A stretch of DNA of 49,600 bases, from NCBI GenBank assembly GCA_003216775.1, contig QCII01000011.1, positions 1 to 49,600 of the forward strand, read 5' to 3'. The number at the start of each line of letters is the position of its first letter. Position 1 is the first letter of the stretch. Positions 1 to 7,636 of the stretch are shown one piece after another. This DNA comes from Prochlorococcus sp. AG-402-K21 (GTDB lineage Bacteria; Cyanobacteriota; Cyanobacteriia; PCC-6307; Cyanobiaceae). Below the pieces are notes generated by a model. The model was not told the DNA's origin. It did not search any database and was given only the letters and a program-made list of their open reading frames with translations. The position numbers and the translations under genes are program-made.

Positions 1-199
1 AAGTACACCTTAAAATAGTGTACTTTAGTTCACAAAATCAAGTATTAATGACTACAATTTTCGAAATATTGTGCCACTTTTTTGACCTGTACATCCTATT
101 TAAGTTATATCTAGCAAGTTTATTTTTTCTGGAATTCAAATTTCTACCGCAAATTTTCTAACGTTAATTAAAAGAAAGAGATTTGTAACTGACTAATAA

Positions 200-364
200 T
201 TATGCTTTTTTAGCTATTTTGAAAATAACTTGTTTTGTTTTATATTTTTTCTTCTTATTAGTTCCCACATCATCCACATACCACCCAGAAGCTAGTCTGG
301 TATCAATTTCCTCATAACTTTCAATTCGATTTAAACCTTTCAAAGATTTTTTTTTATAGTCCAT
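200..364 (-). CDS. Small lysine-rich hypothetical protein, 54 aa
   Basis: ATG at 364, TAA at 200-202. The protein is strongly basic, with KKK and KKKK runs and a short central stretch containing GWYVDD. No signal peptide, membrane segment or known domain is visible. It stands alone upstream of the apt/tRNA-Pro region. The even use of ordinary codons over 54 residues and a single clean start support it being real, but I do not recognise the family. Confidence 0.5.
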   Translation of the reverse strand: MDYKKKSLKGLNRIESYEEIDTRLASGWYVDDVGTNKKKKYKTKQVIFKIAKKA

Positions 365-573
365 ATTTGGCTATGAATTACTTAGAACATTATGTTTGAA
401 TATAGCATTAAAATAAAATTCTTTCTAAATAAATCCCATTAAATAATAAAGATTGATGATGCAATATTTTTGAATTCTTTAGAAAAAAGAAAAATATTAA
501 GATTTTCTCCTCAAAGAAAAAATTTTTTAGTTATATTTTCTAAAAATTAAATACCTGAGGAGCACAAGGTTAA

Positions 574-678
574 ATGACTCATATCAATTTATTTGTAAAT
601 TCTTTACCTAGAGATTTACTAGAATTTTCTTTCTTTTTAATTGTCGGTTTCACTGCAGGATCTGTTGGTTTGATTTAA
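574..678 (+). CDS. Tiny single-span membrane protein, 34 aa
   Basis: ATG at 574 preceded by GAGGAG (557-562) and AAGG (566-569), both plausible ribosome binding sites. The product begins MTHINLF and ends in a hydrophobic segment of about 16 residues (FSFFLIVGFTAGSVGLI). The size resembles small photosystem or cytochrome b6f subunits, but no family signature is present, so no function is assigned. It converges on apt. Confidence 0.5.
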   Translation: MTHINLFVNSLPRDLLEFSFFLIVGFTAGSVGLI

Positions 679-778
679 TATTAGACAACAATACCGAATT
701 TTAAAAACCATTTGATTAAGTCATATCTTTAATACTTGAAATTCGATATAACCCTTTTGACACGAAAACTTGAAATTT

Positions 779-1291
779 TTATAAACTTATAGATGATTCA
801 ACAGGAAATTTAAATTTTAGTCTCCCTGCCAACTTTTTCAGCTCAATTACAACTAATAGGCCAACAACTTTTTTATGATTGCTTTCAAGTAAATTGAAAA
901 CACAATTAACTGTTCCACCTGTAGCTAGTAAATCATCAACAATTGCATAAGAATTATACTTTTGTAGAGCTTTTTTTTGAACAGACAGGGAATTTTTTCC
1001 ATACTCCAATTTATAGTCTTTTTCAATAAGATTCCCTGGAAGCTTCCCCGGCTTTCTAGCCACAATCATTGGTTTTGAAGCTTGCAAAGCAATTGCAGAG
1101 CCAAATATAAAACCTCTGGCATCTATAGAAATTATTGCCTCTGCATTTTTTATAATCTGACTAGATGACATCTCTAAAATAAGTTCCCTGAATATCCTTG
1201 GTTCTTGAATAATTCCAAGAACATCTTTGAACTCAATACCTTTATTAGGAAAATCTTGATATGTTTCAATTAATTCTTTTAGCTTTTTCAT
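779..1291 (-). CDS. apt: Adenine phosphoribosyltransferase
   Basis: Salvages adenine with PRPP to give AMP and pyrophosphate in the cytosol. The 170-aa length is typical. The PRPP-binding loop VDDLLATGGT is at residues 118-127, and the adenine phosphoribosyltransferase signature SIDARGFIFG lies near residue 55. The N-terminal FPNKGIEFKDV region also fits the family. The start is ATG at 1291, with GGAGAA just upstream on the minus strand. It is a housekeeping gene bordering the island; no operon partner is visible. Confidence 0.95.
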   Translation of the reverse strand: MKKLKELIETYQDFPNKGIEFKDVLGIIQEPRIFRELILEMSSSQIIKNAEAIISIDARGFIFGSAIALQASKPMIVARKPGKLPGNLIEKDYKLEYGKNSLSVQKKALQKYNSYAIVDDLLATGGTVNCVFNLLESNHKKVVGLLVVIELKKLAGRLKFKFPVESSISL

Positions 1292-1679
1292 TCTCCTTAT
1301 CCAAGGGATTATTTTTAAATGTCTAACGTATTGGTCTAATACCAGTTAGAACTTATATGAATTTATTACTTTAAATTTTAAACAAATATTTTAGTTAAAT
1401 CTATAGCTCTTAACTAATGAAAAATGAAATTATGAGGTTTACTTGAAAAGTTTTATTGGGGCTGATGCGTAGAAATATCTATTGATTTTTTGTTTTTAAT
1501 TTTTAGTAAAATTTTTAAAAAAATCAATTTCATCCTTAAGCTAAAGATATTGACATTACTAATAAATTTTGTAAGTAATAGCTGCAAAGGTAGTTTCCTA
1601 ACATAAAAAGTGATTTTTTATAAAATTTTTAGTAATTTGGTCTTTTATAAATGACTGTTATAAACTAATATCTTATGAG
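1292..1679. other. Intergenic region between apt and tRNA-Pro
   Basis: AT-rich 388 bp with no ORF I can support. It must hold the divergent promoters of apt and of the tRNA. No repeat or hairpin stands out. Confidence 0.4.
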
Positions 1680-1753
1680 CGGGGCGTGGCGCAGCTTGGT
1701 AGCGCGGGTGCTTTGGGAGCACTAGGTCGCAGGTTCGAATCCTGTCGCCCCGA
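1680..1753 (+). tRNA. tRNA-Pro (UGG), the only complete copy
   Basis: 74 nt. The acceptor stem CGGGGCG pairs with CGCCCCG before discriminator A. The D arm contains AGCTTGGTAGC. The anticodon stem GGTGC/GCACT encloses TTTGGGA (anticodon TGG), and the T arm contains GGTTCGAATCC. No CCA is encoded. Its 3' part, from the anticodon stem onward, recurs more than a dozen times downstream, making this gene the integration anchor of the island. Confidence 0.98.
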
Positions 1754-1775
1754 CTCTTAAAAACCAAGTCATACT

Positions 1776-1802
1776 AGCGAGTTACCCAGACTCGCTTTTT
1801 TA
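1776..1802 (+). terminator. Rho-independent terminator of tRNA-Pro
   Basis: Stem AGCGAGT (1776-1782) and ACTCGCT (1790-1796) with loop TACCCAG and a T tract. Homologous hairpins follow many of the downstream tRNA fragments, some with a different stem sequence (AGACAG/CTGTCT at 8862-8888, AGAGAGT/ACTCTCT near 28150). Each element therefore brings a replacement tRNA terminator. Confidence 0.85.
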
Positions 1803-1939
1803 TTGGAAATTATGTCGGTTACTTCAGCCGACAAAAAGCCGACAATTGTTTAGTTTTTTTAGCTTACTCTTTTCAGTTTGAATGTTGAATTATAGTTTGG
1901 GAATATTTAGTTGCTTAATTTTAAAAAGGTCAAAAGTCT

Positions 1940-2725
1940 ATGACTAAATACTACGTTGATGAAGAATTTAGTTTTCGACTGGAAATTAATCCAAATTTCG
2001 GAGCGATTTTGGATAAAATTTCTGAATGTTTAAAAGAAGAATTAGGAGAAAAGTTTAAAGATATTGATTTAGAGAAATCTGCTTTTGTTGATAAAGAAGA
2101 AGAAAAACAAGTACAAGTCTTTAATAAAAAAAATCAGTTAGTCGCAATATTTGAATCAACGATTGAAACATTTTGGACGGGAACGATACTTAAAACTGAT
2201 AAAGATGGTAATCCTATCGAAGTTAAACAACAAGACCAAGAATATTTTAACTTGTTTTCATGGATAACTATAAGCAGCTTAAAAGCTAGAGAAGGTGGGG
2301 AGCATTTAATTGAAAATTTTAAGAATTGGCGATTTGATAATGAATCAGAGGAAAATCTTGAAGACTTCGAAAAAGAATCATTAATTATTCAAATACCTAA
2401 AGGTGTTGATCCTGAAAAACCTCTATTAATCAAAGGTCAAGGAATGTTTAATAAAAAATTGGGATTAAAAGGCGATCTTTTAGTGTTTATCAAAGTATCT
2501 GATAAGTCTAAAAACATAAGGTCAACACTATATTTTATGGCATATATTTTAGGTGGATTATTAGTTTTTACTGGAATATTACCTCTGCTCACAGATTCAA
2601 TCAGATTGATTACAGGCAAAGAGGCGATTGATTTTACAACTCTCGATAGTAATTATCTTTTAAGGTTAATTGGTGGGATTATATGGTTAATAGTTATAGA
2701 AAAAGTCGCATCAAGGAATAGGTAA
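1940..2725 (+). CDS. Membrane protein with a DnaJ C-terminal-like segment
   Basis: 261 aa, sole cargo of unit A. Residues about 150-190 read IQIPKGVDPEKPLLIKGQG and then GLKGDLLVFIKV. These match the DnaJ C-terminal substrate-binding beta domain pattern (IPxGVxxGxxLRLxGxG, then GDLxVxIxV). Two hydrophobic segments follow, about 198-222 and 240-255, so the C-terminus is membrane-anchored. There is no J domain (no HPD) and no cysteine-rich zinc repeat. The first 140 residues are charged and unrecognised. Start ATG at 1940 after AAAAGGT. It may use the chaperone fold as a peptide-binding module at a membrane; that role is inference. Confidence 0.7.
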   Translation: MTKYYVDEEFSFRLEINPNFGAILDKISECLKEELGEKFKDIDLEKSAFVDKEEEKQVQVFNKKNQLVAIFESTIETFWTGTILKTDKDGNPIEVKQQDQEYFNLFSWITISSLKAREGGEHLIENFKNWRFDNESEENLEDFEKESLIIQIPKGVDPEKPLLIKGQGMFNKKLGLKGDLLVFIKVSDKSKNIRSTLYFMAYILGGLLVFTGILPLLTDSIRLITGKEAIDFTTLDSNYLLRLIGGIIWLIVIEKVASRNR

Positions 2726-2887
2726 AAGTCGCAAATTATATGTTTAAAATATTCTCATAATAAGATTGCCGACAAATCGCCGACAAATCGCCGACAAATA
2801 ATGCTTAATTTGTCAGGAGAAACTACGCAAAACTAAGCAAAAAAATAGTCATAGCTTGAAAACCTAGTGCGGCACTAGAGCTGTTAA

Positions 2888-2933
2888 GTGCTTTGGGAGC
2901 ACTAGGTCGCAGGTTCGAATCCTGTCGCCCCGA
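2888..2933 (+). repeat. tRNA-Pro 3' fragment (att core), perfect copy
   Basis: Begins GTGCTTTGGG and ends GTCGCCCCGA, identical to the tRNA from the anticodon stem to the discriminator. No 5' half is present, so it is not a tRNA gene. The tRNA-type terminator follows at 2956-2981. Confidence 0.95.
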
Positions 2934-3067
2934 CTCTTTAAATCCAAGTCATACTAGCGAGTTACCCAGACTCGCTTTTTTAATGGTTAAATTGACATCA
3001 CTCTCTTGATGTCAGTTTGATGTCAAATAAATTTTTAAGTCTATTATTTATATAATTATTTTTTTAG

Positions 3068-3751
3068 ATGAACTATACAAAAGATTTGATTAATTTGATC
3101 GATTACGTAGAGGAATTAGTTGAACATAATCAGAAAAGAAGAAAAATTTTAGATATGGCACTGAATTGTAAAAGTGAAAGTGAAAAAATAAATTTCCTGG
3201 AAAATTGTGGGCATAATAAATTGCCACGCAATGAAAATATTATTGATGAACTTATGATTGATAACTGCATAAGCAATAATTATGATTTTCTCGAAGAAAA
3301 TGATTTGTACAAGCATGATCACTTATTTGAGGATTACTTACAGATGGCCACAACTTGGGGAACATTTACTAATGATGATTGGTTGACTTGGGCAAAAAAT
3401 ATAAATATATATCAAGGGGAAACGGAATTGAAAAAAATAATATCGAAAAGAAAATCAGAGCTGAAGGAATTGGCAGAATTTTTTTACAATGTCTATCCAA
3501 ATGGAGATCAACTAATAAAAAGATATAAGCTTAATGAGTTTTCATTTTGGTATGGTTCTGCTTATCAAGATAAAATAGAGGAGACAGAAGAAGAAATTTC
3601 AAAAGAAAAGGAAGTTATTAAACAATGGCAAAAAGAATTAAATGGAGGACTTTCGCAAGAGGAAAAAGAACTTATAGCAAAACAAAGAGGGATAGTTTTT
3701 CTTAAAGATACGACTTCTGGAGGGGAAGTTAAAACTTACTTTGCCAATTGA
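3068..3751 (+). CDS. Hypothetical coiled-coil protein (unit B cargo)
   Basis: 227 aa, soluble, rich in E and K. Helical heptad-like stretches occur at about 118-150 and about 170-205 (for example EETEEEISKEKEVIKQWQK). No catalytic motif, signal peptide or membrane span is visible. The ATG at 3068 is the only reasonable start. The stop codon almost touches the right-arm repeats of the unit, so the gene fills the whole element. Family not recognised. Confidence 0.65.
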   Translation: MNYTKDLINLIDYVEELVEHNQKRRKILDMALNCKSESEKINFLENCGHNKLPRNENIIDELMIDNCISNNYDFLEENDLYKHDHLFEDYLQMATTWGTFTNDDWLTWAKNINIYQGETELKKIISKRKSELKELAEFFYNVYPNGDQLIKRYKLNEFSFWYGSAYQDKIEETEEEISKEKEVIKQWQKELNGGLSQEEKELIAKQRGIVFLKDTTSGGEVKTYFAN

Positions 3752-3858
3752 TGTCAACATGATGTCAATTGATATCAAGATTGTCGTGACAGATTAGGCA
3801 ATACTACGCAAGATAATTGTTATAGCTCGAAACCGTAGTGCTCGCTTTGGGGTGTCGA

Positions 3859-3904
3859 GTGCTTTGGGAGCACTAGGTCGCAGGTTCGAATCCTGTCGCC
3901 CCGA
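3859..3904 (+). repeat. tRNA-Pro 3' fragment (att core), perfect copy
   Basis: Same 46-bp core as the tRNA 3' part. Here the downstream flank is the second type (TCAGTTATACCAGTAAGTCTC) rather than the terminator type. Confidence 0.95.
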
Positions 3905-3980
3905 TCAGTTATACCAGTAAGTCTCAGCTAATAATATATTTAACCTAAAAAGTAGAGTGCCCAAAAAGTGCCCAAAATAA

Positions 3981-4427
3981 TCAAAAGAAACATTTTTCTG
4001 AATTTTCAAATTTTTTTGACCCATCAGCTCTAAAACACATATTTTCAGCTTTTCCAGTGTAGAAATAATCTTCATCAATCATATTGAAGTATGCCCCGGC
4101 CTTACATGGAATTGATGCAGAATTTTTTTGACATTTTTCAATAGTTTTACTATAAGTTCTCTGATAACCAACAAGATCTGTTATTACTCCATTTGCAGTG
4201 CATTCATAAAATTGTTCATAAATACTTGGACCTGACGGTGTATCTGGACCGTAATTTCTAACCGTAATCATATGCCATGATGATGAATCTTTGGTACATG
4301 TTGTATTACTCTCTTTGATCACTAGAGTACTTCCATTTTTCAACTTTACCGTATATTCATTATCAAGAATAAATCCACATCCGCCTAGAAAAAATAAAAA
4401 TATTGGTGCAAGTAGTAAGCATTTCAT
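3981..4427 (-). CDS. Putative lipoprotein
   Basis: 148 aa. The N-terminus MKCLLLAPIFLFFLGGCGF has a lysine followed by a hydrophobic core and a lipobox LGGC, predicting lipidation at Cys17. The mature part has six further cysteines and no recognised domain, which suggests a disulfide-bonded envelope protein. Start ATG at 4427. It lies between the left arm of unit C (3957-3974) and the internal repeat array (4714-4753). Confidence 0.75.
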   Translation of the reverse strand: MKCLLLAPIFLFFLGGCGFILDNEYTVKLKNGSTLVIKESNTTCTKDSSSWHMITVRNYGPDTPSGPSIYEQFYECTANGVITDLVGYQRTYSKTIEKCQKNSASIPCKAGAYFNMIDEDYFYTGKAENMCFRADGSKKFENSEKCFF

Positions 4428-4944
4428 TAATTTTCTTTTTTCAGCTGTAATTTAAATTATATCTGTGATCACAATAAAATTTTAATAGACTTAACTTTTT
4501 AAAAAATACTGCAGAAACTATATTTTGTTAAGTACAAATTATTTCACAAAACTCTCCCTCTAATTGTTCTTGAGCCTTCCTAATCTTCTATAATTTCTTC
4601 ACTATATAAGAACTTTATTTAAAATTTTTTTTCAATTTCTTCTTAGGATAAAAATAAAGGGTCTAATTACTTTCAGTTTAGATCAATTTCCAATCAAAAA
4701 CTACATAGATTATGTGCCCAAAAAGTGCCCAAAAAGTGCCCAAAAAGTGCCCAAAACAAATAAAAACCAATTGACCTTACTATATTTTTCACTGAATTAA
4801 GAATTTAAGATTTGATCTTTATGCTAATTTTCGTAATTTACTTTTTAACTTTTGTAAAAAAATCTATTTATTAAATATATTTTTATAAGGAATTTATTTT
4901 GTTTTTAAATTTTGGTTATATTTTAGATAGATTTATATTTTGTT
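4428..4944. repeat. Gene-free stretch with four GTGCCCA iterons
   Basis: 517 bp without an ORF. It holds GTGCCCAAAAA units starting at 4714, 4725, 4736 and 4747. The bases that follow (about 4790-4835) resemble the bases after the left arm of unit G (about 13366-13415). This is therefore probably a left arm whose tRNA core was deleted. Confidence 0.7.
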
Positions 4945-5268
4945 ATGCCAAAAATTTATGGAGATATTGTAAAGGGAAATGAATTTATGTCCTTCGAATT
5001 TCCGAAAGAAGATTTTAAAAAATATTTTACTGATGAAGACCAATTTAAATCTGATCTCAAAAAAGGGTTGAAGTCTTTTGATCCAGAATCAGAAATTGAA
5101 GCGAAAAACATATATATTGTTGTATTGAGCGACAAAAGTTGCATGTGTTATTCGTACAATAAAGCGAATGGTCCTCACCCTGAGAGATATCAAAGCACTG
5201 ATGATATAACTGATTTCGTGCTGAATGATGTTGGGTTCAAAAAATTATCTGATGTGACAAATAATTAA
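4945..5268 (+). CDS. Hypothetical small acidic protein
   Basis: 107 aa, soluble, acidic, starting MPKIYGDIVKGNEF at ATG 4945. There is no motif I can place. It is convergent with the acidic 135-aa gene at 5377-5784. The long AT-rich leader (4760-4944) may contain its promoter. Family not recognised. Confidence 0.55.
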   Translation: MPKIYGDIVKGNEFMSFEFPKEDFKKYFTDEDQFKSDLKKGLKSFDPESEIEAKNIYIVVLSDKSCMCYSYNKANGPHPERYQSTDDITDFVLNDVGFKKLSDVTNN

Positions 5269-5376
5269 TAAAAAATTTTTAATATATTTTTTTGATTTAG
5301 CAATTAAAGAATTATGCATTAATTAATAAAATATTTGATTAGAAAATTCTTCAAAATTTTATTAAAAATTTTCAAG

Positions 5377-5784
5377 TCAACCAATTTCCTCAAGAACTTT
5401 TTGCAGTCCTTCATTAAATTCCTCGATATCTGAAGTCACTTCTAACAGTCCAAAATTTACCCAAAAAGTTTCATATCCGTCATTCAAGAGAATTTGCTTA
5501 CAAAAAGCAGAAAAACTTTTATTTAGACTTTCTAATAATTCATCAGCAAGAAAATTAGTGGCTCTTTCAATAACATCAGTATGTTCGTCAGCATCATAAT
5601 CGTAACCATCTGGTTCTTCTTCTCCCAAGACTGTCCACACTTCTCGCATGTCCGTACCAATTACATCTTCAATACCTGCCACTGCCATTGCACCGCATAG
5701 AGCTTCTTTGAAATCATTTCCTAAGTCTTCAAAAAAAGTATCGTCATCCTCTGTTATTGCATCTTCATAAATTGAATAATTCAT
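5377..5784 (-). CDS. Hypothetical acidic protein, 135 aa
   Basis: Very acidic (runs such as EDDDTFFEDLG and EEEPDGYDYDADE) and helical toward the C-terminus. No membrane segment or catalytic motif. ATG at 5784, just inside the right arm of unit C (5858-5875). The charge profile recalls DNA-mimic or adaptor proteins, but that is only a resemblance in composition. Confidence 0.6.
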   Translation of the reverse strand: MNYSIYEDAITEDDDTFFEDLGNDFKEALCGAMAVAGIEDVIGTDMREVWTVLGEEEPDGYDYDADEHTDVIERATNFLADELLESLNKSFSAFCKQILLNDGYETFWVNFGLLEVTSDIEEFNEGLQKVLEEIG

Positions 5785-5963
5785 AATAAAAATTTACTCT
5801 TTAATTTATATAACACAAATCTATTTATTGGTAATATTTTTCAAAAGAATTTATTTTGTGCCCATAAAGTGCCCATAATCCTTAAAAAAAGGAATAATAA
5901 TTCCTTACTTAAATTGGTTAAAGCATTGATACAGCAATAAGTCTCAGATATAGCCTTGTTTGT

Positions 5964-6013
5964 GCGGGTGCTTTGGGAGCACTAGGTCGCAGGTTCGAAT
6001 CCTGTCGCCCCGA
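5964..6013 (+). repeat. tRNA-Pro 3' fragment (att core), extended match
   Basis: The match starts four bases further 5' than most copies (GCGGGTGCTTTGGG) and is perfect to CCCCGA. Its upstream flank (CAATAAGTCTCA...) is shared with the copy at 34560, not with the CTAGTGC type. Confidence 0.95.
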
Positions 6014-6142
6014 TCAGTTATTGCAGTAGGTTTGGGATATTGACTAATCGTCTTAATATAAGATTTGCCCCTCTAGTAGCCCCTCCTGAGCTATAGCTTG
6101 CTATTACTTGCACCTAATTGATAAATACTTTTGTTTGCAATA

Positions 6143-6607
6143 TCAACTACTTTGATTTGCTTTCTCCCTATCAATTGCATTTTTCAATCCCTGGACAATC
6201 CACCAATAAACATAAATAGGAAGTTCAAATCCCATTTCTGGATCAAACTTATCTAAAGATCTTTCTAGAGCTATAGAACATTCTTGGACTAAATCTATTA
6301 AGTCCAAGTCCACCCCTAGCTCTTTATTTCCGTAATGTAAGGTTAGGCTGTAAATTAATCCTATTAAGAAATGATCTAGGTCTATATCGGAGTCTCCTTT
6401 ATAAGAAAAATAACCTGTTTGATTCTTGTTTTTAAACTTCTCGAACGAAAGAATAGCTTTAACTAACCTTTCCGCTTCTATGTGAACTTCAATATATCGT
6501 CTTGGTTCATTGAGTTTTGCTCTTTTCTTCTCAACTGAAAGAATATTTTCTACTAATTTTTCTGATCTTTTGTTGGATTCGATTATTTCTTTTGATTCCT
6601 CTTTCAT
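6143..6607 (-). CDS. Sigma-70 region-2-only protein
   Basis: 154 aa. The C-terminal third contains DLVQECSIALERSLDKFDP and then GFELPIYVYWWIVQGLKNAI. This follows the sigma-70 region 2 pattern (DLIQEGxxGLxxAxxKFDPxxGxxFxTYAxWWIRxAI): core-polymerase binding 2.1-2.2 and the 2.3-2.4 helix that melts and reads the -10 element. The protein ends there, so regions 3 and 4 (-35 contact) are absent. In 2.4 several usual basic and threonine positions differ (IVQGL for IRQAI). It may bind core RNA polymerase as a minimal sigma or as a decoy. Its upstream sequence is shared with the helicase gene at 8533. Confidence 0.75.
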   Translation of the reverse strand: MKEESKEIIESNKRSEKLVENILSVEKKRAKLNEPRRYIEVHIEAERLVKAILSFEKFKNKNQTGYFSYKGDSDIDLDHFLIGLIYSLTLHYGNKELGVDLDLIDLVQECSIALERSLDKFDPEMGFELPIYVYWWIVQGLKNAIDREKANQSS

Positions 6608-6633
6608 TTTGCTTATTCAATGAATTTTTTGAT

Positions 6634-6665
6634 GGAAACTTATATAAACAAATTAATGCAAATTA
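6634..6665 (-). promoter_or_regulatory. Conserved upstream element of the sigma-like gene
   Basis: On the minus strand: TTTGCATTAA, then TTTATATAAGTTTCC about 30 bases before the ATG at 6607. An almost identical arrangement precedes the helicase gene (8547-8589), so the two transcripts are probably co-regulated. Confidence 0.55.
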
Positions 6666-7091
6666 TATTTCAATCCATTCATTGTTATCCCATTTATAGT
6701 TCTTTGTAATTTTTTCTAAGTCACTTATCCATAAGGGCCCCATTTCTAGAGTCAGAGGATTAATTTTGAACAAAAATTCTTTCTGCCAAGAAACCTGGAG
6801 ATCAACAATTTTCATATTCATTTTTTCTTTGCGACATACTTGATTTATGTAATCAAATAAATTTTGATATTCAACAAACTCTCCAAATTGAGGAGTAAAT
6901 TTAAAAGTTTCACTAAGATTTTTAATATCTTCACCTATACTTAATTCCCATCTCATTTGAACAATAGCTCCTTTATTTTTATGAAAGCTCAACTCTTTCC
7001 TTTTGGTATTTAATGTTGAGCACGCATAATATCTAAGTCCATCTCCATCTTGATTTGTATGATATTCAATATTACGAAAATCTTTTGCCAT
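6663..7091 (-). CDS. Hypothetical protein, 142 aa
   Basis: I take ATG 7091 (MAKDFRNIEY) as start. It leaves 4 bp after the stop of the TPR gene; the longer reading from 7151 would overlap that gene by 56 bp. The product is soluble, with aromatic-rich beta-like stretches and no known motif. It is the third gene of the minus-strand run helicase - TPR - this gene. Its 3' end overlaps the promoter-like element of the sigma-like gene. Confidence 0.6.
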   Translation of the reverse strand: MAKDFRNIEYHTNQDGDGLRYYACSTLNTKRKELSFHKNKGAIVQMRWELSIGEDIKNLSETFKFTPQFGEFVEYQNLFDYINQVCRKEKMNMKIVDLQVSWQKEFLFKINPLTLEMGPLWISDLEKITKNYKWDNNEWIEI

Positions 7092-7095
7092 AAAT

Positions 7096-7623
7096 TTAAA
7101 AAATATTTTTGAGTTTCTCTGCTTTTCTATCATCCTCATCAGCACCTTCATTATCTCCTAATTTACGCTTACTTTCTGCACGATAATTATATAAATATGC
7201 ATTATTAGGATCTATTTTTATTGCCTTTGTGTAGTCATCAATTGCTCCTTGATAATCTCCTAATTTACACTTCACTCTTGAACGATTTGAGTAAGCATAA
7301 GGATGATTAGGATTTATTTCTATTATTTTTGAGTAATCATCAATTGCTCCTTGATAATCTCCCAATTCACGCTTCACCCTTGCACGATTAAAGTAAGCAA
7401 AATGATAATTAGGGTCAATTTCTATTGCCTTTGTATAATCTTCAATCGCATCTTCACAATTTTCATGCTCTTTAAAAGTCCCGCGACTTATATAAAATCT
7501 GACATCATTCGGTTCAATTTCTATTGCCTCATTTAAATAAATAATTGCATTATTAGTATTGCCTTTTTTAGACTCTTCCATTACAAGTGTCATGAGTTCA
7601 GAAATAGTTTTTGGTTCATTCAT
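7096..7623 (-). CDS. Tetratricopeptide-repeat protein
   Basis: 175 aa made of about four 34-residue TPR units. The repeated pattern is AIDDYTKAIEIDPNxxxAYxNRxxVKxxLGDYQG. TPRs form a superhelix that binds partner peptides. There is no signal peptide, so it is cytosolic. It starts 14 bp after the DnaB-like gene and is followed 4 bp later by the next gene, so the three are co-transcribed. It may be the scaffold joining the unit D proteins (inference). Confidence 0.85.
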   Translation of the reverse strand: MNEPKTISELMTLVMEESKKGNTNNAIIYLNEAIEIEPNDVRFYISRGTFKEHENCEDAIEDYTKAIEIDPNYHFAYFNRARVKRELGDYQGAIDDYSKIIEINPNHPYAYSNRSRVKCKLGDYQGAIDDYTKAIKIDPNNAYLYNYRAESKRKLGDNEGADEDDRKAEKLKNIF

Positions 7624-7636
7624 AATTAAAGTCTAG

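Larger units (their letters stand above)
1754..2933. mobile_element. Unit A: integrase-less element at tRNA-Pro, arm word GCCGACA
   Basis: Spans from the tRNA 3' end to the next tRNA fragment. Left arm: an inverted TGTCGGT at 1813-1819, then GCCGACA at 1827 and 1838 (11 bp apart). Right arm: GCCGACA at 2768, 2779 and 2790, again at 11-bp period, followed by a stretch that includes CTAGTGC-GGCACTAG before the core. One cargo gene (1940-2725). The paired arms are seen directly; the integrase-site reading is inference from lambda-type attachment sites. Confidence 0.75.
2934..3904. mobile_element. Unit B: element with arm word GATGTCA
   Basis: Left arm: inverted TGACATC at 2993-2999, then GATGTCA at 3008 and 3019 (11 bp). 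Right arm: GATGTCA at 3750 and 3761 and GATATCA at 3771. The same word occurs at both ends and is not the arm word of any other unit. One cargo gene lies between. Confidence 0.75.
3905..6013. mobile_element. Unit C: element with arm word GTGCCCA
   Basis: Left arm GTGCCCA at 3957 and 3968. Right arm GTGCCCA at 5858 and 5869. A further run of four copies lies inside at 4714, 4725, 4736 and 4747. All are 11 bp apart. The internal array suggests two elements of the same type once lay side by side and the core between them was lost. Three cargo genes. Confidence 0.7.

Noticed and set aside
1940-2725. Full DnaJ co-chaperone
   Set aside because: There is no J domain HPD motif and no CxxCxGxG zinc repeats; only one C-terminal-domain-like segment is visible.
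4714-4757. CRISPR-like repeat array
   Set aside because: The repeats are 7-11 bp, directly abutting and without spacers. They match the iteron arms of unit C.
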